A DNA stretch of 10,374 nt. Origin: an uncultured Flavobacteriaceae bacterium (GTDB lineage: Bacteria > Bacteroidota > Bacteroidia > Flavobacteriales > Flavobacteriaceae). The first letter of the stretch is position 1, and every line of letters begins with the position of its first letter. Made by a program: the position numbers and the translations under genes. Below the pieces are notes generated by a model. That model saw nothing but the letters and a program-made list of their open reading frames with translations. It was not told the origin of the DNA and ran no database searches. This document shows positions 1 through 6,490 of the stretch, piece by piece. Location: NCBI GenBank assembly GCA_945788155.1, contig CALZKX010000068.1, forward strand, positions 1-10,374. Reading direction: 5' to 3'.

Positions 1-712
1 CCGAGGGATGATTTTTTAGCACCTCAGCTTCAAAAAGCTGAGAAAAATGTTTTAGTAATTTTTCTTTAACCTCAGCTTCATCAACAGTAGCTTTACCAAG
101 TTCAACATTTAATGAAGTGACTGCCTTTCCACGAATACCACAAGGTATCATTAAATCAAAATAACCTAAATTAGCATTTACGTTTAAGGCGAATCCATGC
201 ATGGTTACCCAACGACTCGCTCTTACTCCCATAGCACAAATTTTTCGAGCGAATGGTGTGCCTACATCCAACCAAACTCCTGTTTCACCTGGACTGCGTT
301 CAGCTTTCAAACCATATTCAGACAAGGTCAGGATAATCATTTCCTCTAAAAACCGAAGGTATTTGTGTATGTCAGTAAAAAAATTATCTAAATCGAGAAT
401 AGGATAACCTACAATTTGCCCTGGGCCATGATACGTAATGTCTCCTCCTCTATTGACTTTATAAAACGTGGCGTTTTTTTTGGCAAGTTCCTTTTCATCA
501 ACTAATAAATTACTCATGTCACCACTTTTTCCTAAAGTGTAAACGTGAGGATGCTCTACAAACAAAAAGTAGTTTTTAGTTTCAAGGTTAAGTTCCTCTC
601 TTCTGTTTTTAATCTTAGTGTCCAGAATACCTTTAAACAGTTTTTCTTGGTAATCCCAAGTTTGCTTGTAGTCTTTGTATCCTAAGTCTTGTAGTTCTAC
701 TTTCTTATTCAT
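1..712 (-). CDS. lipB: Octanoyl-[acyl carrier protein]:protein N-octanoyltransferase LipB, 3' end cut by window
   Basis: LipB moves the octanoyl group from octanoyl-ACP to the lipoyl domains of 2-oxoacid dehydrogenases and GcvH. This is the first step of lipoate synthesis, in the cytoplasm. Translating the minus strand from the ATG at 712 gives 237 open codons to the window edge with no stop. Family hallmarks are visible: the RGGDITYHGPGQ motif at residues 88-99, KICAIGVR at 157-164 with the expected catalytic Lys157, and MIPCGI at 188-193 with the expected catalytic Cys191, followed by GKAVTSL at 195-201. E. coli LipB is about 213 residues, so only a short C-terminal piece should be missing. 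The reading reaches the likely last helix (residues 212-230). Upstream on the same strand is the Pmp3-like gene, 83 bases away. The assignment rests on motifs and is very secure. Confidence 0.96.
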   Translation of the reverse strand, partial: MNKKVELQDLGYKDYKQTWDYQEKLFKGILDTKIKNRREELNLETKNYFLFVEHPHVYTLGKSGDMSNLLVDEKELAKKNATFYKVNRGGDITYHGPGQIVGYPILDLDNFFTDIHKYLRFLEEMIILTLSEYGLKAERSPGETGVWLDVGTPFARKICAMGVRASRWVTMHGFALNVNANLGYFDLMIPCGIRGKAVTSLNVELGKATVDEAEVKEKLLKHFSQLFEAEVLKNHPS

Positions 713-718
713 AGACTA

Positions 719-726
719 CAAAATTA
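719..726 (-). promoter_or_regulatory. Possible -7 element just upstream of lipB
   Basis: Read on the minus strand the sequence is TAATTTTG, an exact match to the Bacteroidota -7 consensus TAnnTTTG. It ends only 6 bases before the lipB ATG, so a transcript from it would be leaderless or nearly so. No clear TTG -33 element lies at the right distance. In such A/T-rich DNA a chance match is quite possible. Confidence 0.3.
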
Positions 727-758
727 CGACTTATTTAGAAAATACTTTACTTTAATAC

Positions 759-800
759 AACTGAAAACTGCATACTACCAACTGAATACTGAGTACTACC
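759..800. repeat. Two tandem 21-base repeats between lipB and the Pmp3 gene
   Basis: The units at 759-779 and 780-800 are directly adjacent and match at 18 of 21 positions. Both begin AACTGAA and end TACTACC. Each unit also carries a shorter ACTG/ATACTG sub-pattern. The second unit runs over the stop codon and last base positions of the Pmp3-like gene (796-800). From memory, similar ACTGAATACTG-type strings are scattered between genes in Flavobacteriaceae, but that is recollection and was not searched. Confidence 0.6.
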
Positions 801-954
801 TTTCAGGATTATTTAAAATAACTAAGGCTGCAATAACACCTGGAACCCATCCGAAAAGCCACAATAGGAAAACAATAAAAATGGAGCCGCAGCCTTTATC
901 AAGCACAGACAATGGTGGAAAAAAAATGGCCAGTAAAACCCTCCAAATACTCAT
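796..954 (-). CDS. YqaE/Pmp3-family small membrane protein
   Basis: This 52-residue protein fits the Pmp3/YqaE (UPF0057) family in length and sequence. An N-terminal hydrophobic segment (about 4-18) contains the FFPPLSV motif at 11-17. A short polar turn with DKGCG (19-23) follows, then a second membrane segment (about 25-47) containing WLFGWVPGVIAALVIL. Family members are two-helix inner-membrane proteins. In yeast, loss of Pmp3 hyperpolarises the plasma membrane; the bacterial role is not well established. The ATG at 954 is fixed by an in-frame TAA directly upstream of it. The gene lies upstream of lipB on the same strand, 83 bases apart, so co-transcription is possible. It is divergent from lysS, with 145 bases between the starts. 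The call is firm for family but not for function. Confidence 0.9.
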   Translation of the reverse strand: MSIWRVLLAIFFPPLSVLDKGCGSIFIVFLLWLFGWVPGVIAALVILNNPER

Positions 955-1035
955 TTAATTTGATTTTTTAATTGATGATTACTTATTTGACGCAACTTAA
1001 ATACTTTTGTTACAATACATAAAGCAACGATATTA

Positions 1036-1066
1036 TTTACTATCTAACAAATAGTATTTATCTTTG
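1036..1066 (+). promoter_or_regulatory. Likely lysS promoter (Bacteroidota type)
   Basis: TATCTTTG at 1059-1066 matches the -7 consensus TAnnTTTG exactly. TTTAC at 1036-1040 could be a weak -33 element, 18 bases upstream. The predicted transcript start is around 1072, leaving a leader of about 25-30 bases before the lysS ATG. No strong Shine-Dalgarno sequence is present, as is usual in this phylum. Confidence 0.5.
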
Positions 1067-1099
1067 TGCGTTTAAATTTCACTTATAGTAAAAAAGACA

Positions 1100-2794
1100 A
1101 TGTCGCAATTATCAGAACAAGAATTAGTTAGACGCGAAAAGCTTAAAAACATAAGAGCTTTAGGCATCAATCCTTATCCAGCAAATTTATATCCTGTCAA
1201 TCATAGTTCAAAACAAATAAAACAGGATTTTGCTGAAGGTAAACAGGTAATTGTAGCTGGTCGTTTAATGTCTCGTCGTATTCAAGGAAAAGCCTCTTTT
1301 GCCGAGCTTCAAGATAGTGAAGGTCGTGTACAGGTCTATTTTAACCGTGATGAAATTTGCCCTGGAGACGACAAAACCATGTACAACGATGTTTACAAAA
1401 AACTGCTTGATATAGGTGATTTTATTGGTATTGAAGGTGAATTGTTCACCACTCAAGTTGGAGAAAAGACCATCATGGTTAAAAACTTCTCGATTTTGAG
1501 TAAATCCTTAAAACCATTACCATTACCAAAAACAGATTCGGAAGGAAATACCTTTGATGAATTTAACGACCCCGAAATGCGTTACAGACAACGTTATGCC
1601 GATTTGGTAGTGAATCCAAAAGTAAAAGACACCTTTATAAAGCGTACGCAAATTGTTAATACAATTCGTGAGTTTTATAACGACATGGATTTCTTGGAAG
1701 TAGAAACGCCTATTCTACAACCAATTCCTGGAGGAGCTGCTGCAAGACCATTTATAACACACCATAATACATTAGACATGCCTTTGTACTTGCGTATTGC
1801 CAACGAATTGTACTTAAAACGATTAATCGTTGGTGGTTTTGATGGTGTATATGAATTTTCTAAAGATTTTAGAAATGAAGGAATGGACAGAACGCATAAT
1901 CCTGAGTTTACAGTTATGGAAATGTATGCTGCATACAAAGATTATAATTGGATGATGGATACCACTGAAGAACTCCTAGAGAAGATTGCCATAAAATTAC
2001 ATAGTACTACCAAGGTGGAGTTTAATGGAAAAGTAATCGACTATAAAGCACCTTATAAGCGCATTGGAATTTTAGACGCCATTAAAGAACATACAGGATT
2101 TGATTTATATCAAAAATCGGAAGATGAGATTCGTGAAGCCTGTAAAGCTTTAGATATTGAAGTTGACAAAACCTTTGGAGTTGGAAAAATGATTGATGAA
2201 ATTTTTGGTGAAAAATGCGAACTACATTACATACAGCCAACATTCATTATCGACTATCCGACTGAAATGAGTCCCTTAACAAAGGCTCATCGTACTAAAG
2301 AAGGCTTAACAGAACGTTTTGAGCTTATGGTGAATGGAAAAGAATTAGCAAACGCATATTCGGAGTTGAATGACCCAATTGAACAACGAGAACGTTTTGA
2401 AGATCAACTAAAACTCTCTGAAAAAGGTGATGACGAAGCGATGTTTATTGACCATGACTTTTTACGTGCTCTGGAATACGGAATGCCTCCAACTTCAGGT
2501 ATTGGGATTGGCATTGATAGATTAACCATGTTTATGACCAACAATCCATCCATACAAGAAGTGCTGTTTTTTCCACAAATGAAACCTGAGAAAAAAACGG
2601 TTGAAATGAGTGATAACGAAAAAACGATTTTCGAAATTTTAAAAACTCAAAAAAGTATGAGCCTTAATGATTTAAAAGCACAATCTGGATTAAGTAACAA
2701 AGGTTGGGACAAAGGCATGAAAGGTTTGGCAAAACATGGTTTGACCAAGGTTACTAAAACTGATGCTGCTTTAATTGTAGAGCTACAGGATTAA
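1100..2794 (+). CDS. lysS: Lysyl-tRNA synthetase, class II
   Basis: LysRS charges tRNA-Lys with lysine using ATP in the cytoplasm. The 564-residue protein has an N-terminal OB-fold anticodon-binding domain (about 50-135, with VIVAGRLMSRR at its start). The class II catalytic core follows: motif 1 region FLEVETPILQP at 198-208 with GGAAARPF after it, motif 2 FRNEGMDRTHNPEFT at 257-271, and motif 3 GIGIGIDRLTM at 467-477. After the core comes an extension of about 60 residues (503-564) absent from the 505-residue E. coli enzyme. It reads like a small winged-helix domain (DNEKTIFEILK, then a helix-turn-helix-like stretch). To my knowledge long LysRS of this kind is common in Flavobacteriaceae. 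The ATG at 1100 is well placed after the promoter. The gene appears to be monocistronic, because the next gene converges on it. Confidence 0.98.
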   Translation: MSQLSEQELVRREKLKNIRALGINPYPANLYPVNHSSKQIKQDFAEGKQVIVAGRLMSRRIQGKASFAELQDSEGRVQVYFNRDEICPGDDKTMYNDVYKKLLDIGDFIGIEGELFTTQVGEKTIMVKNFSILSKSLKPLPLPKTDSEGNTFDEFNDPEMRYRQRYADLVVNPKVKDTFIKRTQIVNTIREFYNDMDFLEVETPILQPIPGGAAARPFITHHNTLDMPLYLRIANELYLKRLIVGGFDGVYEFSKDFRNEGMDRTHNPEFTVMEMYAAYKDYNWMMDTTEELLEKIAIKLHSTTKVEFNGKVIDYKAPYKRIGILDAIKEHTGFDLYQKSEDEIREACKALDIEVDKTFGVGKMIDEIFGEKCELHYIQPTFIIDYPTEMSPLTKAHRTKEGLTERFELMVNGKELANAYSELNDPIEQRERFEDQLKLSEKGDDEAMFIDHDFLRALEYGMPPTSGIGIGIDRLTMFMTNNPSIQEVLFFPQMKPEKKTVEMSDNEKTIFEILKTQKSMSLNDLKAQSGLSNKGWDKGMKGLAKHGLTKVTKTDAALIVELQD

Positions 2795-2795
2795 C

Positions 2796-2823
2796 AAAAA
2801 AAGCCAGCACAATGTGTGCTGGC
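2796..2823 (-). terminator. Intrinsic terminator for the minus-strand repeat-protein gene, abutting the lysS stop
   Basis: A perfect 9-base-pair stem (GCCAGCACA at 2803-2811, TGTGCTGGC at 2815-2823) encloses a 3-base loop. On the minus strand it is followed by a run of seven T (2802 down to 2796), the textbook arrangement for Rho-independent termination. It therefore terminates the gene at 2884-3360. On the plus strand the hairpin begins 8 bases after the lysS stop but has no T-run after it, so it would stop lysS transcripts only weakly, or mainly protect their 3' end. Confidence 0.85.
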
Positions 2824-2828
2824 CAACA

Positions 2829-2878
2829 GGTCTTTACTAATACTCTTTGGCAAAAATTAATAAAGACACCTTAGTTTT
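2829..2878 (+). terminator. Weak candidate terminator for lysS
   Basis: TCTTTA at 2831-2836 pairs with TAAAGA at 2861-2866. Flanking GG (2829-2830) and CC (2869-2870) can pair across a two-base bulge. The stem is followed by TTAGTTTT. The loop is long and the T-run interrupted, so this is only a possible plus-strand terminator after lysS. Confidence 0.3.
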
Positions 2879-2883
2879 GCCTA

Positions 2884-3360
2884 TTAGCAGTTCATCCCTT
2901 TATAAGGATTAAAGTCTTTTGGTAAATACCTTTTAGCATCAAACCCTAGTTTTATTTCTTCTTCAAGCTCAACCAACTCAATCCTTGACCAATCAAGGTC
3001 GTTCTTCCCTTCTAGTGCATTAAAATTTTCAGGTAAATATTGAGCTGTATCAAAATGTATTTCAACATCCTCCTCTAACTCAACCAATTTAACTTTAGAC
3101 CAATCAATATCATTTTTTCCTGCCAAAGCATTAAAGTTTTTAGGTAAATATTGTTTTGTGTCAAAATCGAAATGTACTTCTTCTTCTATCTGGTAAACCT
3201 CAAAAGGATCTATATCCATATTACTTTCAAAAAGTAAAGTTTCAAGGTTTATTTCTTTTAACGTTTTATAATTTTTTTTAGTATTATCATGGTTCTTTCC
3301 AGATAATGCATTAGCATTAAACGCTATAAATGCTGCTAGTAATAAAATTAATCGGTTCAT
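2884..3360 (-). CDS. Small secreted protein with three YLPxxFN repeats, function unknown
   Basis: I do not recognise a characterised function. The 158-residue product starts with a signal peptide (MNRLILLLAAFIAFNANA, likely cut after NANA at about 18), so it should be exported. From residue about 58 it has three repeats with a period of 37: FDTKQYLPKNFNALAGKN at 66-83, FDTAQYLPENFNALEGKN at 103-120 and FDAKRYLPKDFNPYKGMN at 140-157. The first two are followed by D(I/L)DWS and an acidic spacer, VELEE. The third is cut short and the protein ends in Cys. The N-terminal NALSGKN at 17-23 may be a remnant of a further unit or a chance likeness. The composition is strongly acidic between units. The gene stands alone, with a strong terminator at its 3' end and a possible ECF-type promoter upstream. 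From memory, short proteins with FDTxxYLPxxF motifs occur in other flavobacteria. Confidence 0.8.
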   Translation of the reverse strand: MNRLILLLAAFIAFNANALSGKNHDNTKKNYKTLKEINLETLLFESNMDIDPFEVYQIEEEVHFDFDTKQYLPKNFNALAGKNDIDWSKVKLVELEEDVEIHFDTAQYLPENFNALEGKNDLDWSRIELVELEEEIKLGFDAKRYLPKDFNPYKGMNC

Positions 3361-3400
3361 GTTATTTTTGGTGTTTTGTTTTGTTTTTTATACCTCTATT

Positions 3401-3426
3401 GACGTTATAAAAACTAAAACGTTACT
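3401..3426 (-). promoter_or_regulatory. Possible ECF-sigma-type promoter of the repeat-protein gene
   Basis: On the minus strand AGTAAC (3426-3421) is followed after 16 bases by CGTC (3404-3401), about 41 bases before the ATG at 3360. This has the AAC...N16-17...CGTC layout of ECF sigma factor promoters described in other phyla. No TAnnTTTG element was seen in this spacer. The match is short and could be chance. Confidence 0.3.
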
Positions 3427-3511
3427 TACATTTAGAAATGTTTAACACATTTAAAACCTTTTTAATTCTTTTTTAAGATTGGTAACTTGAAATGTTAATT
3501 TTTTAAGACAA

Positions 3512-4336
3512 TTATTGTAGAATTTCTTTGATGAATCTATGATATAAATCAAACTTAATTAGGTTGTTATGACCTCCTTTTTTAATAGCTGTAAAGGTTG
3601 TTTTATCTTTTGGTGAAACCCTAAACAATTTCTCTCCACTTTTAAATGGTACAACATTGTCATTTGTACCATGCACAATATAAATGGAGCTTTGTACACT
3701 TTTTATATGCTCGTTATTTGGGAATTGATATTTAAGTAAATTATTTATGGGGAAAATAGGAAATCGTTTTTTAGCAACATCAGCTATATTGTAAAAAGGA
3801 GATTCTAAAATTAGCTTTTTGGGGTTATTTAATGATGCTATTTTTATTGCTATGGCGCTTCCAAGAGAGCGTCCATACACAATTATGTTTTCTTCTTCCC
3901 AAAACTGTTTTAAATGGTCATAACTTACTTGTGCATCATTATATAAAGCATTTTCACTCAGCTCGCCTTTGCTTTTTCCGTACGTTCTATAATCCATGAT
4001 ATACACGTCATATTCCATGTCAACAAAATACTCGGCAATCTTGCTCCAACGTTTTAAATTTCCTGCATTTCCATGAAAATAGATAATTACTCCCTTTGGA
4101 TTGTCTGCTTTAATATGTAGTGTATTGATTAGACCATTATCTTGCGTGTCAAGGAAATACTCATTGTATTTATAGGACAGTTGATAAGTATAGTCTTGTG
4201 GTAAGGTTTCAGGTCTAAACAAAAAGCTCTCCTGAAAAAAATATAGTATTGCAATAACCATTACATACAATACAAATACTGATAAAACACTATTTTTAAG
4301 TTTTCGTTTTAGATTTTTTGGAGGTGTGTATGACAT
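3512..4336 (-). CDS. Membrane-anchored alpha/beta hydrolase (COG1073-like), downstream paralog
   Basis: This 274-residue serine hydrolase resembles the Bem46/ABHD13-type group. Residues about 15-34 form a single N-terminal membrane segment, followed by FLFRPETLPQDY, a typical start for this group. The oxyanion motif HGNAGN is at 88-93. The nucleophile elbow GRSLG is at 155-159, with Ser157 as catalytic residue. Asp226 in HGTND (222-226) and His256 in GGHNN (254-258) complete the triad. All catalytic parts are present, so it should be active, probably as an esterase, lipase or acyl hydrolase; the substrate is unknown. The catalytic domain's side of the membrane is not decided by the sequence. 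The start at 4336 lies inside the 3' end of the upstream paralog (41-base overlap). The next Met (residue 26) would cut the membrane segment, so the overlapping start is preferred and implies translational coupling. Confidence 0.88.
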   Translation of the reverse strand: MSYTPPKNLKRKLKNSVLSVFVLYVMVIAILYFFQESFLFRPETLPQDYTYQLSYKYNEYFLDTQDNGLINTLHIKADNPKGVIIYFHGNAGNLKRWSKIAEYFVDMEYDVYIMDYRTYGKSKGELSENALYNDAQVSYDHLKQFWEEENIIVYGRSLGSAIAIKIASLNNPKKLILESPFYNIADVAKKRFPIFPINNLLKYQFPNNEHIKSVQSSIYIVHGTNDNVVPFKSGEKLFRVSPKDKTTFTAIKKGGHNNLIKFDLYHRFIKEILQ

Positions 4337-5174
4337 TGATACTGGTTGTTGAAAAATCTATTTCCATAGGTTTTGAATTAATAATTTCTTCAATCATTTT
4401 ATGATAAGATTCAAAGTTGTTCAAATTTTTATGACCTCCTCCAATTACTGTATGAAGCTTTGTTCGTTTTGCATTTACCTGAGATAGTTTAATACTCGAT
4501 TTGTAAGGAATTAGCTTATCGTGTGTGCCATGGATAATATGTATTGGGCATTGCACATATTTTAACCATTTATAGGTTGGTAATGGGTATTTCATCAATA
4601 AGGATAATGGCATAAAAGGCATATATCTACCTGTTACTTTGGTCAAACTGTAATAAGGTGCATCCAATATTAAAAGTCTTGGATTGTTAATTGATGCCAG
4701 TTTTGCTGCAAAACCAGAACCTAAAGAGCGACCATATAAAATAATATGTTCTTCGGGAGTTCGTTCCTTTAATTTATTGTAAACTTTTTGTAAATCTCGC
4801 TTAATGGCTTTTTGTGAGCGTCGTCCTGTACTTTTTCCAAAGCCTCTGTAATCTACCATAAAAACACTGTAATCATGCCTTGTAAAATCCACAGCAAACT
4901 TTCCCCAACCTTTAATGCTTTTTGAGTTCCCTTTAAGATAAAGTACAATGCCTTTGGGTGGGTTTTTGCTTTTAAATAGTAATCCATTTATTCGGGCACC
5001 ATCCCTTGTTTCTAGATAATACTCTTTTGTGTCTTGATTTTCATAAGCAAACTTAAAATCTTCACTTAATTTCTCTGGCTTAAACAATATAAAATCCTGC
5101 AAATAATACAAGGCTACACTTATTACGATATACGCAACCAGAACAATCAAAACAATTTGCAACCAAAAAGGCAT
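4296..5174 (-). CDS. Membrane-anchored alpha/beta hydrolase (COG1073-like), upstream paralog with altered oxyanion motif
   Basis: This 292-residue protein is clearly related to its downstream neighbour: a membrane segment at about 5-25, then FILFKPEKLSEDF. The nucleophile elbow GRSLG is at 148-152 (Ser150). Asp219 lies in HGTHD (215-219) and His248 in GGGHKN (245-250). It differs at the oxyanion-hole motif, where the neighbour has HGNAGN and this protein has KGNSKS (81-86), so His is replaced by Lys. Its C-terminus runs about 26 residues past the point where the paralog ends. This tail (about 267-292) is polar and Lys-rich and overlaps the next gene's start, suggesting loss of an earlier stop. 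A weak promoter lies upstream. The pair most likely arose by tandem duplication and forms an operon. Hydrolase activity is likely but the substrate is unknown. Confidence 0.88.
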   Translation of the reverse strand: MPFWLQIVLIVLVAYIVISVALYYLQDFILFKPEKLSEDFKFAYENQDTKEYYLETRDGARINGLLFKSKNPPKGIVLYLKGNSKSIKGWGKFAVDFTRHDYSVFMVDYRGFGKSTGRRSQKAIKRDLQKVYNKLKERTPEEHIILYGRSLGSGFAAKLASINNPRLLILDAPYYSLTKVTGRYMPFMPLSLLMKYPLPTYKWLKYVQCPIHIIHGTHDKLIPYKSSIKLSQVNAKRTKLHTVIGGGHKNLNNFESYHKMIEEIINSKPMEIDFSTTSINVIHTSKKSKTKT

Positions 5175-5206
5175 TTTTTAATAATTTACATACAATATAT
5201 GAAATT

Positions 5207-5237
5207 TCAATGTATGATATTATTGATATATTGTCAA
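5207..5237 (-). promoter_or_regulatory. Possible promoter of the hydrolase pair
   Basis: On the minus strand TTGAC (5237-5233) and TACATTGA (5214-5207) are 18 bases apart. This resembles the Bacteroidota layout of TTG followed by TAnnTTTG, but the -7 element matches only in part. The ATG at 5174 is about 33 bases downstream. Confidence 0.35.
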
Positions 5238-5332
5238 CTTATAAAATTACACGCATTTAACCAAAATAAAAGAGATTTACAGAAAATAATAACGCCATAA
5301 CGATTTTTTTAAAATTTTTAAGGCATTTTTAC

Positions 5333-5339
5333 TATTTTG
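5333..5339 (+). promoter_or_regulatory. Possible -7 element of the cytochrome gene
   Basis: TATTTTG is one base short of the TAnnTTTG consensus and sits 26 bases before the ATG at 5366, a plausible distance. No good -33 TTG is evident; only T-rich DNA (5304-5330) precedes it. The match is weak. Confidence 0.3.
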
Positions 5340-5365
5340 AGCAACTAACAATAAAACCCAAATTA

Positions 5366-6352
5366 ATGAAACGCCTTATAATTACTTTAGTTGCAGCTTC
5401 ACTTTTTACTTCTTGTATAAATGATTCGGATGATTATATAGTTTTACAAGACGATCCAATAATTGCAGAATTTTTACCAAACCTTTCTCAATTAAATTTA
5501 TTTGTTGGGGATTTAAACACTCTAGCCATAAACTCCAATATGTTTAAGTATGAGTTAAACACACAATTATTTACCGATTATGCACATAAACTAAGAATTA
5601 TTGGGCTTCCTGAAGGCACAGCCTTGGAATATGCTGATGATGGATTTCCAATATTCCCAACTGGAACCCTTATTGCAAAAACGTTTTATTATAATTTAGA
5701 TGAAACCAATCCAAATTCTGGGCAAAAAATTATTGAAACCCGTGTGTTAATTAAAGAAGAAACTGAATGGACAATTGGAAACTATGTTTGGAACGAAGAC
5801 CAAACCGATGCTGTTTTGGACCAAAACCAATATAATGTTACTGTAGATTTTATTAACGAAAGTGGTGATGATGTTACTGTAAACTATGTGGTTCCTGGCG
5901 CTAATGATTGCACAAAGTGCCATAGCAATAGTAATAATGTAACACCTATTGGCCCCAAATTACGAACCATGAATTTTAATGTAGATGGTGTAAACCAATT
6001 ACAATATTTTATTGATAATGGACAATTAATAAACGCACCCAATCCATCTGAAATAACTTCATTGCCAAATTGGGAAGATGATATAAATTATAGCTTAGAG
6101 GAACGTTCACGCGCATATTTTGATGTAAACTGCGCTCATTGCCATACAACTGGAGGTTTTTGTGAATTTCAATCTACATTGAATTTAGCTTTCGAAACCG
6201 ATTTTGATGATACCAATATCTTTCAAAGACGTTTTAGTATTTCCAACAGAATGGCTACATATTCACCTGGAATAAGCATGCCTTTTATTGGCACAACCAT
6301 GATTCATACCGAAGGTTACGACTTAATTCAAGAATATTTAGACTCTTTATAA
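5366..6352 (+). CDS. Diheme c-type cytochrome lipoprotein (SO2930/TIGR03806-like)
   Basis: This 328-residue exported lipoprotein carries two c-type heme sites. The signal peptide ends in SLFTSC, with Cys17 as the lipidation site. The residues after it, INDSDDY, are acidic, like the surface-export signals described for Bacteroidota lipoproteins, so display on the cell surface is possible. A heme-free N-terminal domain of about 160 residues follows. CTKCH at 182-186 and CAHCH at 256-260 bind heme, and Met305 in GISMPF is a candidate axial ligand. Cys266 is an extra cysteine near the second heme site. The layout (FPTGTLIAKTF at 97-107, then the two CxxCH sites spaced about 74 residues apart) fits the family I recall as SO2930-type diheme cytochromes. 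I remember these often beside a parallel beta-helix protein, which is not in this window. Electron partner and substrate are unknown. The gene appears to stand alone. Confidence 0.85.
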   Translation: MKRLIITLVAASLFTSCINDSDDYIVLQDDPIIAEFLPNLSQLNLFVGDLNTLAINSNMFKYELNTQLFTDYAHKLRIIGLPEGTALEYADDGFPIFPTGTLIAKTFYYNLDETNPNSGQKIIETRVLIKEETEWTIGNYVWNEDQTDAVLDQNQYNVTVDFINESGDDVTVNYVVPGANDCTKCHSNSNNVTPIGPKLRTMNFNVDGVNQLQYFIDNGQLINAPNPSEITSLPNWEDDINYSLEERSRAYFDVNCAHCHTTGGFCEFQSTLNLAFETDFDDTNIFQRRFSISNRMATYSPGISMPFIGTTMIHTEGYDLIQEYLDSL

Positions 6353-6371
6353 GAACACCTAATTTCATCTC

Positions 6372-6400
6372 AATTATAAGCACTTTAATATGTTATAATT
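6372..6400. terminator. Weak A/T stem-loop after the cytochrome gene
   Basis: AATTATAA at 6372-6379 and TTATAATT at 6393-6400 form a perfect 8-base-pair stem with a 13-base loop, 20 bases past the stop codon. The stem has only A-T pairs and no T-run follows directly, so a terminator role is doubtful. Confidence 0.3.
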
Positions 6401-6435
6401 TCAGTTAAATTATTACTAATTTTTTAGCTAATTAC

Positions 6436-6465
6436 TTGAGTTTTATTTAGTATTTCCTATTTTCA
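6436..6465 (+). promoter_or_regulatory. Possible promoter of the metalloprotease gene
   Basis: TTG at 6436-6438 is followed after 19 bases by TATTTTCA at 6458-6465, which matches TAnnTTTG at four of six fixed positions. Transcription would begin near 6471, about 20 bases before the TTG start codon. Confidence 0.35.
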
Positions 6466-6490
6466 CGTCTTAACCAAAAATTAAGTTAAT

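Noticed and set aside
17..23. Fourth repeat unit (NALSGKN, residues 17-23) at the N-terminus of the protein encoded at 2884-3360
   Set aside because: These coordinates are residue numbers. The likeness to NALAGKN is short and falls on the signal-peptide cleavage region, so I noted it in the gene entry but did not count it as a repeat.
201..407. Plus-strand open frame of 68 codons inside lipB
   Set aside because: It lies fully antisense to the conserved lipB motif region; its product has no recognisable features.
759..800. Possible CRISPR or start of a repeat array
   Set aside because: Only two directly adjacent units, no spacers and no cas genes.
1265..1938. Two minus-strand open frames inside lysS
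   Set aside because: They are antisense to the conserved LysRS core and show no domain, signal peptide or promoter.
5189..5216. CATACA...TGTATG inverted repeat upstream of the hydrolase pair as an operator
   Set aside because: Only six bases per arm in very A/T-rich DNA, with mismatches directly inside; a chance match is likely.
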